Part shown: piece after piece, positions 8,238 to 15,752 of the stretch | How positions within the stretch are numbered: position 1 is the first letter of the stretch | Layout: every line of letters begins with the position of its first letter | Assembly: GCF_014201875.1 (NCBI RefSeq) | Contig: NZ_JACHFL010000006.1 | Span: forward strand, 62,001 to 126,000 | Origin: Deinococcus humi | GTDB taxonomy: Bacteria; Deinococcota; Deinococci; Deinococcales; Deinococcaceae | Direction: 5' to 3' | DNA: 64,000 nt | Notes under the pieces: generated by a model | Database searches by the model: none | What the model was told of the DNA's origin: nothing | The model's input: the letters and a program-made list of their open reading frames with translations, nothing else | Translations under genes and position numbers: made by a program

Positions 8238-8906
8238 GTGGACACCCTGCGCAGACCCTTCTTTCTCGGCGCGGCGCTGTGCCTGCTGCTGGCCGTGCTG
8301 ATCGAACTGGGCCAGTCCTTCCTGCTCGCGGGCGGGCAGGCGCGGCCGGGCTTCGGCGTGCGCGCCCTGGCTCTGGTCGATGGGACGCTGCTGTATACCG
8401 TCTTGCTGATGGGCCTGGCCCTGGTCGTACCGGAGCGCCTCCAGGGCCGTGCGCAGGGCGTCGTGACGCTGCTGCTGTCGCTGCTGCTGCTGCTGGCCGT
8501 GATCCTGATGGGCCTCACGGCCTTCGTGGCCCTGACCGTCATGCTGGGGCTGCTGCTGTCCTTCTTCGGCTTTCCCGTGTACCTGGGGCTGTTCGGGCAT
8601 TTCGACCGCGCCGGCACCGCCGCCACCCTGGCGTTGCTGATGACCCTGAAACTGGGGTTCGTGGTGCTGCTGGTGTTGTCCCAGCCGCGCTTTCTCCAGA
8701 ACCGCAGCCTGGTCCTGCTGACCCTAACGTCGGTGGTGAGCGGCCTGCTGCTGGCGTGGCTGCACGCCCTGGTGCCGGGCCTGCTCGTCAGCGTGACCGA
8801 CGCCATCGGCGGTGTGGTGATCGCCATCCTGGCGTTCATCTGGGGCCTGCTGCTGCTCATCGGCGGAGCAGTGTCCACCGTGAAGAGCATCCGCCTGCGG
8901 GTGTAG
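8238..8906 (+). CDS. Hypothetical six-plus-TM membrane protein
   Basis: GTG start, 222 residues, dominated by hydrophobic helices: ALCLLLAVLIEL, LLYTVLLMGLAL, VVTLLLSLLLLLAVILMGL, TLALLMTLKLGFVVLLVL, VSGLLLAWL, GGVVIAILAFIWGLLLLIGG. The end is basic (VKSIRLRV), suggesting a cytoplasmic C-terminus. Repetitive leucine codons (ctg runs) account for a long antisense open frame here. No conserved family recognised. It faces the end of the injection-system operon tail to tail, leaving only 118 bp between them, and may or may not belong to it. Confidence 0.55.
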   Translation: MDTLRRPFFLGAALCLLLAVLIELGQSFLLAGGQARPGFGVRALALVDGTLLYTVLLMGLALVVPERLQGRAQGVVTLLLSLLLLLAVILMGLTAFVALTVMLGLLLSFFGFPVYLGLFGHFDRAGTAATLALLMTLKLGFVVLLVLSQPRFLQNRSLVLLTLTSVVSGLLLAWLHALVPGLLVSVTDAIGGVVIAILAFIWGLLLLIGGAVSTVKSIRLRV

Positions 8907-9024
8907 GGATGGCCGGGTAGACGCGGCACCAGGCGATGTCAGTTCGCCCGCGACAGGCCCCTCACCCCAGGGCAGAGGGAACCAGCAGGCCACCGCGCCC
9001 GGGACTCTCCCGCCCCATCCTGGA

Positions 9025-9507
9025 TTACGGCCCGCCCTGCTGGATGCTGCACGCCGTCAGCAGGCAGGTCACGATGACCTGAGCGCCGTCACGCGACACG
9101 TCCACGGTCACGTCGTGGCGGCCGTCCCTGACTTTCGCCGGTTCCGGATTGCCCTTCAGGTCGCCGTACAGCAGTTGCACCTGAAACGGCTGCGGACTAC
9201 GCAGGCGCAGGTCACGGGTCACAGCGCTGGTCCAGGGCAGGGCGCGCAGCACGTATGAGCAGCCCTGCCCCGCGGCCAGCGACAGCACCTTCGGATCGGT
9301 GCAGGAACCCAGCAACGCCTGGATGTCGCTGTCCTGCACGGGCCGGTGGCGGACCAGCCGCGCCCCCAGCCCCTGGGTCCACGCGGGCGTATCCGGTCGA
9401 CCATCGGCGTCCGTGGGACCATCCCTGCGGGTGAAGCTCAGGCCCACTGCCACATAGGCCGCGAGGATCAGCAGCGCCAGCAGGACGAAAAACACGCGGG
9501 GGCTCAC
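9025..9507 (-). CDS. Single-pass anchored protein, last gene of CIS operon
   Basis: 160 residues from a GTG that overlaps the TGA of the PASTA gene (GTGA), so translation is coupled. The N-terminus is a signal anchor (FFVLLALLILAAYVAVGLSF); the remainder is an extracytoplasmic domain with four cysteines (GSCTDP, GQGCSYV, VTCLLTACS) that could form two disulfides or a lipid-exposed knot. No family recognised. Its place at the end of the operon after two other membrane genes suggests it belongs to an envelope-facing part of the injection system; that role is inferred from position only. Confidence 0.55.
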   Translation of the reverse strand: MSPRVFFVLLALLILAAYVAVGLSFTRRDGPTDADGRPDTPAWTQGLGARLVRHRPVQDSDIQALLGSCTDPKVLSLAAGQGCSYVLRALPWTSAVTRDLRLRSPQPFQVQLLYGDLKGNPEPAKVRDGRHDVTVDVSRDGAQVIVTCLLTACSIQQGGP

Positions 9508-10457
9508 GGCTGGTCCGGAACCCGCAGCATGTCGTCGCGGAACCGAAGGTTCGGACTGATGAATACGGGGGATATGAAGCGTTGACAGACCAGGGGGCCA
9601 CGTCTGCACGGGCCGAGCGACACGGCGACATCGACCTGGCTGACCTTCGTGACGGGCTGACCGGCTGCCGGGGTGGTACTGATCACCTGTTCGGCGGGCA
9701 CCACATTCGAATAACTGCGGCCAAGCGTGAACTTCGTGATCCCGGCCTGTTGCAGGGCGATGACGGCTGCCGACGCCGCGCTGCCCACGACGTTCGGCAT
9801 GGGGAAGCTGGCCGGGCCGCTGGACGCGACCAGGGTCACGGCCGTGCCCCGCGCCACTTTGGTGCCCTGATCCGGCTCCGGGCGGATGACCAGGCCCTGC
9901 GCGACGGTATCGCTGTTCTCCTGCTTGGGCGTGTCTACGACCTTCAGGCCGGCCGCCGCGATGAGATTCTGGGCCTCCACGAGGCTCTGGCCCGCCACGA
10001 TTGGCACCGTCGCCTGCCGGTTCCCGAGCAGGACATACGCGCCGATGCCGCTCAGCAGCACCACGGCGGCCACGATCACCACCCACCACGGGAAGGGCTT
10101 TCTGGGCGGGGGCGGGGTTACCTGGAGGGTCACGCTCTGGCCCTGCACCACGTCGTCGGGGGACGTCACGTCCTGCATGTCCAGGCGCAGGATGTGCTGG
10201 CCTTCCGGGGCCGTGGGCGGGAGGGTGAACTTCACTGTGTACTGCTGAGTGCCCGCGATCGGGAAGACCCGTTCGGCGTCCCCCTGTACGGTTCCCCAGG
10301 CGGCACGGTCAGTGACCGGGGGCTGCCACGTCAGCAACGCGCGCCCCTGGAGGGGACGGCCGCTGACGTTGGTGACCACGAAGGTCGCCTCGCCCTGGCG
10401 ATCGGGGCTCAGGGTCACGGTGTTGGTCGCGGTGGTGATGGTGAACGCTCCGGGCAT
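9504..10457 (-). CDS. Membrane protein with Ig-like N-terminus and PASTA repeats
   Basis: 317 residues. Residues 1-114 look like an Ig-like beta domain (TNTVTLSPDRQGEATFVVTN, APEGQHILRLDM). A proline spacer (PPPPRK) leads to one TM helix at about 124-144 (VVIVAAVVLLSGIGAYVLL), then two PASTA-type units (about 147-215 TVPIVAGQSLVEAQNLIAAA; about 216-285 PMPNVVGSAASAAVIALQQA). PASTA domains usually bind peptidoglycan or its precursors, so the C-terminal half should lie outside the membrane and the N-terminal domain in the cytoplasm. AGGAG sits 5 bp before the ATG. It could tether the contractile device to the envelope; this is inference. Confidence 0.75.
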   Translation of the reverse strand: MPGAFTITTATNTVTLSPDRQGEATFVVTNVSGRPLQGRALLTWQPPVTDRAAWGTVQGDAERVFPIAGTQQYTVKFTLPPTAPEGQHILRLDMQDVTSPDDVVQGQSVTLQVTPPPPRKPFPWWVVIVAAVVLLSGIGAYVLLGNRQATVPIVAGQSLVEAQNLIAAAGLKVVDTPKQENSDTVAQGLVIRPEPDQGTKVARGTAVTLVASSGPASFPMPNVVGSAASAAVIALQQAGITKFTLGRSYSNVVPAEQVISTTPAAGQPVTKVSQVDVAVSLGPCRRGPLVCQRFISPVFISPNLRFRDDMLRVPDQP

Positions 10458-10599
10458 GGAGACTCCTGGGGGTAGAGGTTAGATGGGGCCCGACCTGTTC
10501 CCAAACACGTGCGGGCTTCCTTCCGAGAGGGCGGAGAACTGGCGGCGTCTGGGCGACGAACGCACACCCGGCGCGGTGCCGGATGTCTGGGGCGGTGGA

Positions 10600-10929
10600 T
10601 CAGGACGCCAGGATCTTGGCGATGGCGGCCACGATCAGACCGACGTTCACGGCCCACACCCATGGGCGCAGGTGGGCGAGGTAACCACCGAAACTGCGAT
10701 CGCCAGCACTCACGGAGGGGGTGCTGCCCGCGCCGCTGGCCCACGACAGAACAGCGATGGCGATAAAGGCCACGCCGAAGGCGACCACGTCCGCGCCGGG
10801 CGAGAGCAGCAGCCTGGAGACCCCGCAGGCGGCCCCGGCGAGCAGGATCAGGACGAAGCCGAGCCATACAGGTAACCAGCCGAGGATGGTGTCGAACCGA
10901 CCGCTACTGGACGTGCTGCTGGTGGACAT
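10600..10929 (-). CDS. Small three-TM protein in CIS operon
   Basis: 109 residues starting MSTSSTSSSGRF. Hydrophobic helices: LPVWLGFVLILLAGAACGV, VVAFGVAFIAIAVLSWASG and PWVWAVNVGLIVAAIAKIL. GGGGGAACC lies upstream as a weak ribosome site. No family recognised. It lies between the HExxH membrane protein and the PASTA protein, with the intergenic stretches (82 and 142 bp) longer than elsewhere in the operon. Confidence 0.6.
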   Translation of the reverse strand: MSTSSTSSSGRFDTILGWLPVWLGFVLILLAGAACGVSRLLLSPGADVVAFGVAFIAIAVLSWASGAGSTPSVSAGDRSFGGYLAHLRPWVWAVNVGLIVAAIAKILAS

Positions 10930-11011
10930 AACGGTTCCCCCTGTGAAGACGCGAATGGTGGACACAGGCCTCGGAGGCGTCTTCAGGTCATGGGCCTCCC
11001 CTCCTGCTTCC

Positions 11012-11926
11012 TCATCGCCAGCCCCAGGGAATGACCCGCAAGCCCAGCCACACGAAGGCGGCGACCAGCGCCAGTCCGAGCACGACCGTCCAGACGGTGC
11101 CCAGGGCGACTTTCGGGCTGTGGCTGCCGCCGACGGCGTAGCCCATGGCCTCCCAGGGGTTGCTGTCGTAGGTGTAGCCCTCGATGCCGTCGGCCATGCT
11201 GCCCTTCTTGCTGAAGCCACCGGCGATCAGGCCCGGCACGAACAGCAGCACCATCCACGCCACGTACGACAGCACGAAGAACGGCCCGGCCACGAGGTTC
11301 TGCACGACATGCACGAACTCGTGGCCGAACAGGGACGTCGAGGTGTTGCTCATCACACAGCCCTGGGTGAAGGCGTATGTGCCCTTGATGCGGAAGCCTG
11401 AGGCGTAGCGGTGTGCTTCCCGGCGAGTCTCGTCACTGTGGTCACCCCACGCGAAGTTGACGAGATGCAGCAGCAGGCCATTGGTGTTGCCGGCCAGGCC
11501 CCACGTGACGTTCAGGGGAAAGGTCAGGATCCCCGCTAGGCCGTGGATCCCCCACAGGCCGTTCATGAACCCCACCCCACCGCCCACGACCGTGCTCAGC
11601 GCCAGGACGGTCTCCGGCGTGGTCAGCCAGCGGTGGCCCAGCAGGGCGGGAATCGTGTCGATGACGCCGGGCCACAGCAGGAAGGCCCAGCCGATCACGA
11701 AGGCCGCCTGCTCCGGGTGAGAGGCGCGGCTCAGCAGGTACGCGATGAACAGCCGCGCCAGGAAGGCCCCGGCGAGCAGCAGCGCGCCTGCCTCCAGGCC
11801 ACGCAGCAGTGCCCAGCCGGACTGCCCCCTCGCCAGCCCGAGGGCCACGCCCACGACGAAGGCCATCGCCGCCGCGATCAGGGCGGCCGTCAGGGGCTGC
11901 ATCAACAGACTCCATGTGAGCGTCAT
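11012..11926 (-). CDS. Polytopic membrane protein with HExxH metalloprotease motif
   Basis: 304 residues. Four to five TM segments occupy residues 1-150, then SLFGHEFVHVVQN gives a zinc-type HExxH at 202-206, followed by another hydrophobic stretch (215-235) and a downstream SNPWEAMGYAVG whose Glu259 is a good third ligand. The GHExxHVVQ pattern with a later NPxExxAY resembles the DUF4157-type metallopeptidase domain that recurs in extracellular contractile injection systems, but there it is soluble; here it is framed by membrane helices. ATG 11926 overlaps the stop of the previous gene (ATGATGA). It might process a cargo or the envelope. Confidence 0.65.
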   Translation of the reverse strand: MTLTWSLLMQPLTAALIAAAMAFVVGVALGLARGQSGWALLRGLEAGALLLAGAFLARLFIAYLLSRASHPEQAAFVIGWAFLLWPGVIDTIPALLGHRWLTTPETVLALSTVVGGGVGFMNGLWGIHGLAGILTFPLNVTWGLAGNTNGLLLHLVNFAWGDHSDETRREAHRYASGFRIKGTYAFTQGCVMSNTSTSLFGHEFVHVVQNLVAGPFFVLSYVAWMVLLFVPGLIAGGFSKKGSMADGIEGYTYDSNPWEAMGYAVGGSHSPKVALGTVWTVVLGLALVAAFVWLGLRVIPWGWR

Positions 11927-12465
11927 GATGTTCCTCCGGGCGTGGGGGCTGGCCACACGACCTCGTGCGTGAGGGCCACGGGTTTTTCCAGCTCGACCAG
12001 TTGCTGCACCAGCTCGGCGTAGACGGCGGATTCCGGCGGGGCCAGCACCAGCAGGTGGAAGGCGCGCGGCCCGCCGCTGGCTGTGACGTTCTCCTGCACG
12101 TGGAAGCCGCTCACGCCAGTCGCGGCCTCCAGCACGCCGATCAGACCGCGCGCGGTGCCGCGCATGAAGTTCAGCGGCATGGTGCGCGCGATGAGCAGCC
12201 GCAGCTGGGTCAGGCCCGGCGCATACTGCTTCTCCAGCGGCCCCGGGCGCAGCAGGCCGTCCAGGTCGAGCCAGCCCGCTAGCCACGGCAGGAAGGCATC
12301 GGGCGCGCGGTAGGGGCTCAGCACCGCGTCTACCCCCGAGAGCGTGTCCTCGACTGGCGTGATCAGCCCTTCCATGACGTCCAGGGCGGCGGCCAACGGC
12401 TGCCCCGGCTGGGCGGCGCGCTGCATCACTTCGGGCAGCAGGCGTTCAAGGTCCGGTCGCTTCAT
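11923..12465 (-). CDS. Tail protein I-like baseplate component (Afp12/Pvc12 position)
   Basis: 180 residues. RLLPEVMQRAAQPGQPLAA, LVMEGL-type helix, PYRAPDAFLPWLAGWLDLD and MRGTARGLIGVLEAATGV fit the phage P2 gpI-type tail protein domain used in eCIS baseplates. It should bridge baseplate wedges to peripheral fibres or tips. It overlaps the baseplate J gene by 20 bp and the next gene by 4 bp, so it is translated within one coupled operon. Confidence 0.8.
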   Translation of the reverse strand: MKRPDLERLLPEVMQRAAQPGQPLAAALDVMEGLITPVEDTLSGVDAVLSPYRAPDAFLPWLAGWLDLDGLLRPGPLEKQYAPGLTQLRLLIARTMPLNFMRGTARGLIGVLEAATGVSGFHVQENVTASGGPRAFHLLVLAPPESAVYAELVQQLVELEKPVALTHEVVWPAPTPGGTS

Positions 12466-14977
12466 CCTCGCTGATCACCTCGATGTCGTGCGCACCGGAG
12501 CAGAACAGCCACGTGGGTGGCAGCGTGACGGCGTCCGCCCCGCCCTCCTGCACGACCGGTTGGTAGGTTTGCCCGGCGTCGCGGCTGACGCGCAGGCCCC
12601 ATGGCCCTCCGGCCAGGACGAGCTGTGGCGCGGCGGCCACCGCCCGCACCCGCTCGAAGCGCCGCTGGTCGTTTAGCGGCAGGCCGCTGTCCACCGCTGG
12701 CGTCACCCAGGTCGGCGTGCCCGCCGCCAGGGGCAGGTGCGCCACGCCCATGTGGTGCGACGCGGCGTAGGCGGCGTCCGGTGTGAAGGCCAGCGCGAGG
12801 CAGCTGCCACCCTGCCAGCCGGCCCTGTGGGTGACCCAGCCCTCCGGGGGATCCTCCTGGCCGCGCAGTTCCCAGCGACGGCAGCCGGGGCCGTCCTCGT
12901 CGCCCACCGCCGCCAGGCCCGCCCACAGGAAGGCGCGGGCGCCGTCGCGCTGCACGGCCAGCACCCGCACGTCCAGGGTGGTCAGGCCGATGGAGCGGAA
13001 GGACTTGCTACCCCCACCGCCCGACAGGTACACCCCACCCAGCGACTGCGCCGCGACTGCGACCGTCACGTCTCCCTGCGGGTCATGGTACGCGGTCACA
13101 GCGTACAGCGGCAGGTTCGGGGTGCCGGGCGTCACGGCCAGCGGCGTCACGCGGGCCTGACCGGGCGCGACGAATACGTCCAGCAGGCCAGTATCGGTGG
13201 CGAGCAGCAGCGACGCCTGCCCGGCCCGCGTGACCCACGCGGCGTCCTGCACCTTCACGTCCAGAGTCTGCGGCGGCTGCCAGCTCTCGCCACAGTCGAG
13301 GGACACCCGGACGGTTACGCCCTGCGCGGCCGTGTCGCCGATCGCGGCCAGGAACCCGGGCTGCGCCGGGTGTGCGCACACCAGCCGCAGCGTCTCGCCC
13401 GGCACGGTCAGCACTGCCTCCCAGCCCTCGCCGTCATTCAGGGAGCGAAAGAGGCGCTCGCCGCATGCGGCGTACCACGTGCCCGGCTGGAAGGCGTCGC
13501 GGTCCAGCGAGCGCACCTCACCTTGGGGCTGCTCGTCCACGTACAGGCCGACCCGATCCACCCACGCCACGCCCGGCTCGGCCAGCGCCACGCCGTACAC
13601 GTCCGAGGCGCGCAGCGTCTGCCCGAAGCGCCAGCCGTGCTCGCTGTGAACGGTGGGCAGCGGGTTAATGGTCAGGCGCAGCCGTTCCAGCACGCTCGCC
13701 CGGATCTGCTCGCGGTTCTGATAGCGACGCGCCACGACCCGTGCGCTGACCCGCACGGTCTTGCAACGCGCCCACTGCATGTCGCAGGCGGTGCCCAGGA
13801 TGCGCCGCACCTCGACGGCCCGGCCGATGTTCCCCAGTACCTCGGGCTGCTGCGCGCCCAACAATCTCTCCGGCGTGAGCTGGGCGCGCTCGCCGGGCGG
13901 TACTTCCGGTACCAGCACCAGCCCGACGGTGCCGGGCGTGCCGTGCGCCCACAGCTCGCGCTGCGTGAAGGCCCGTGCCCGCGCCACCGAGCGGGCGTGC
14001 GACAGCGCGATGAACTCGTAGTCCGAGGCGGTCACCGCGCGGTGCTGGTGCCGGACGTGCTGGGGACCGCGCACCAGGGCGCGCTCCAGCGTTTCGGCCG
14101 CCTGCCCGCCGGACGCGGCGGCCGGGTTGGTGACCATGACGCTGGGCAGCGTGCCCAAGGCGGCGGTCAGGGTGCCGGGGGCCACGTTGCCGTCCTCGCC
14201 GCCGCCTCGCCAGTACCACGCGCGCACCTCGCGGCCCGCCTCGATCGGTGGCGCGCTTCCCGACGCGCCGGGCGCGAAGGTCACGCTGCCGGCCAGCCGG
14301 TCGGCCAGGTAGGTCTGCGGATCGCCCCCCCCGGCGCTGAAGAACGGCACCTCGCGGGCGATCCGGTACACCTTCCCCTCCCAGGTCATAATCGGCGTGC
14401 TGGGCTGCACCTCAGCTGCCCGGGCCTCGACCGCCACGATCAGGTCGGCGCCCGGCACGTCGGTGACCGGCGCGACGATGGGCGGTCGGGCGACCCAGAA
14501 GGTGCCGCCCGCCGCGCCCGGGACGCCCAGCAACTCGCCGACGACGAACTCGGCGTGGATGGCGGGCACGTCGATGCCTTCGCTGCCGGCGGGCAGCTCG
14601 GCGTCCCGGAGGGTGGAGAACACCGGCGCAGTGCCTGACGTGGACGCTCCGGTGGTCACGCGGGTGCCCGCCGGAATGAGGAGCGCCGCGTCCGACGTGC
14701 CGGTGCGGGTGAAGCGCAGCGTGACCCGCGCGGCCGAGGGCGGCAGCATCACCACGCCCAGCAACCTCAGGAACTCCACGTAGGCCCGCTGCGGCAGGCG
14801 GTTGAGGCGATAGATCATGGTGTCGGTCAGGAACGCGAAGGCTTCGAGCAGCACCGTGCCCGGCTCGCCGGCCGAGAAGTCGGTCCAGCCGGGAGCGCTC
14901 TGACGCGCGCGCGCAATGGCCGCCTCAAGCAGCTGCTCGAAGGTGCGGTCATCCAGGTTCGGCGGGGGCAGCGCCAT
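12446..14977 (-). CDS. Baseplate J-like wedge protein fused to an Asp-box propeller
   Basis: 843 residues from ATG 14977 (TGATG overlap; GTG 14980 in frame just upstream). Residues 1-480 are a baseplate assembly protein of the gpJ/Afp11 type: FSAGEPGTVLLEAFAFLTDTM, MIYRLNRLPQRAYVEFLRLLG, AVTASDYEFIALSHARSVAR and LTINPLPTV. Residues about 495-843 are a separate beta-rich domain with Asp-box repeats SLNDGEGW (513-520), SLDCGESW (560-567) and SRDAGQTY (799-806), typical of sialidase/sortilin-like propellers. Such a tail is not part of standard baseplate J and could serve in binding glycans or a partner. It forms the wedge around the spike. Confidence 0.85.
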   Translation of the reverse strand: MALPPPNLDDRTFEQLLEAAIARARQSAPGWTDFSAGEPGTVLLEAFAFLTDTMIYRLNRLPQRAYVEFLRLLGVVMLPPSAARVTLRFTRTGTSDAALLIPAGTRVTTGASTSGTAPVFSTLRDAELPAGSEGIDVPAIHAEFVVGELLGVPGAAGGTFWVARPPIVAPVTDVPGADLIVAVEARAAEVQPSTPIMTWEGKVYRIAREVPFFSAGGGDPQTYLADRLAGSVTFAPGASGSAPPIEAGREVRAWYWRGGGEDGNVAPGTLTAALGTLPSVMVTNPAAASGGQAAETLERALVRGPQHVRHQHRAVTASDYEFIALSHARSVARARAFTQRELWAHGTPGTVGLVLVPEVPPGERAQLTPERLLGAQQPEVLGNIGRAVEVRRILGTACDMQWARCKTVRVSARVVARRYQNREQIRASVLERLRLTINPLPTVHSEHGWRFGQTLRASDVYGVALAEPGVAWVDRVGLYVDEQPQGEVRSLDRDAFQPGTWYAACGERLFRSLNDGEGWEAVLTVPGETLRLVCAHPAQPGFLAAIGDTAAQGVTVRVSLDCGESWQPPQTLDVKVQDAAWVTRAGQASLLLATDTGLLDVFVAPGQARVTPLAVTPGTPNLPLYAVTAYHDPQGDVTVAVAAQSLGGVYLSGGGGSKSFRSIGLTTLDVRVLAVQRDGARAFLWAGLAAVGDEDGPGCRRWELRGQEDPPEGWVTHRAGWQGGSCLALAFTPDAAYAASHHMGVAHLPLAAGTPTWVTPAVDSGLPLNDQRRFERVRAVAAAPQLVLAGGPWGLRVSRDAGQTYQPVVQEGGADAVTLPPTWLFCSGAHDIEVISEDEATGP

Positions 14978-15411
14978 CACGTCCCTCCCGCCAGGTTCAG
15001 CCGCAGCTGGAGTTCGTCCTCGTGCAGGGTCGCGCGCACGCGGTAGCGCAGGGTCACGCGCAGCACCTGCGCCGCGTCGGGATCGCGGCCGGCGTCCAGG
15101 TACAGGATCTGGGCGCGCGGCTCCCAGCGCTCGATGGCCTGCCGGACGTAATGGATGGCCAGCCCGGCAGTCGTGTCGTCGTTCGGCGCGAACATCAGCC
15201 GGGGCAGATGGCAGCCGTAGCCGGGCCGCATGACCCGCTCGCCGGGCTGGGTGGAGATCAGCAGCAGCAGAGCCTGGCGCACCAGCGCCGCGCCGCGGGC
15301 CATCTGCACGCCTCCGCCCGGCGCCAGCCGCAGCCCCGGCCCGTCCGCGCTCGCCTCGCCGACGTCCAGATCCGGATGCACAAAGTGCCAGCCCTGATCC
15401 GGCGCGGTCAT
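14977..15411 (-). CDS. gp25/GPW-like baseplate protein (Afp9 type)
   Basis: 144 residues. LRLAPGGGVQMARGAALVRQ, LLISTQPGERVMRPGYGC and FAPNDDTTAGLAIHYVRQAI EPR-type core (ERWEPR) identify the gp25-like wedge protein, which nucleates sheath polymerisation at the baseplate in contractile tails. It starts at ATG 15411 and overlaps the previous stop. This is one of the universally conserved components and supports reading the whole run as a contractile device. Confidence 0.88.
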   Translation of the reverse strand: MTAPDQGWHFVHPDLDVGEASADGPGLRLAPGGGVQMARGAALVRQALLLLISTQPGERVMRPGYGCHLPRLMFAPNDDTTAGLAIHYVRQAIERWEPRAQILYLDAGRDPDAAQVLRVTLRYRVRATLHEDELQLRLNLAGGT

Positions 15412-15752
15412 GAACGCTCCTCCAGCAGGTCCTGGCCGGGCTGCCGAACCAGATATTCGACCACCCCGGGTGGCGTGCCGTCGGTCAGGCCGCGCACGCT
15501 GTCCAGGGCCACGCGCTTCCCGTTGATGCGCAGCAACGCACTGTAGCCCTGTTTCACCTTCAGCGTGCGCTGGCAGGGCTTGATGCCCACGCCGTAGTTC
15601 GGACACAAGCGGATAGGCCGGCCCTCGGGGTCGTCGTCCACCAGCAGCGGCTGGCCCTCGACGTACACCAGTGACTGCGACGCTTCCAGACCCACCCGGC
15701 CGATCTCGTGCGCACAGACCAGCGTTGCCTTGACGGTCAGGAGTTTCATCAT
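15408..15752 (-). CDS. Small spike-tip or baseplate protein in PAAR position
   Basis: 114 residues starting MMKLLTVKATLVCAHEIGRV. The LTVKATLVCAHE opening, later LCPNYGVGIKPCQRTLKVK and GYSALLRINGKRVALDSVRG resemble small spike-associated proteins that sit between VgrG-like and gp25-like genes in eCIS clusters, where PAAR-type tips are found. A zinc-binding His/Cys set (C13, H15, C50-type, C60-type) is plausible for a tip. I do not recognise a named family with certainty. Overlaps the VgrG stop by 4 bp. Confidence 0.6.
   Translation of the reverse strand: MMKLLTVKATLVCAHEIGRVGLEASQSLVYVEGQPLLVDDDPEGRPIRLCPNYGVGIKPCQRTLKVKQGYSALLRINGKRVALDSVRGLTDGTPPGVVEYLVRQPGQDLLEERS

Noticed and set aside
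7766..8929. 387-codon leftward open frame
   Set aside because: Antisense to the six-TM gene; it consists mainly of Ser, Arg and Thr from complement of leucine codons.
12737..14638. 633-codon rightward open frame
   Set aside because: Antisense to the baseplate J gene, with shadow composition and no motif.
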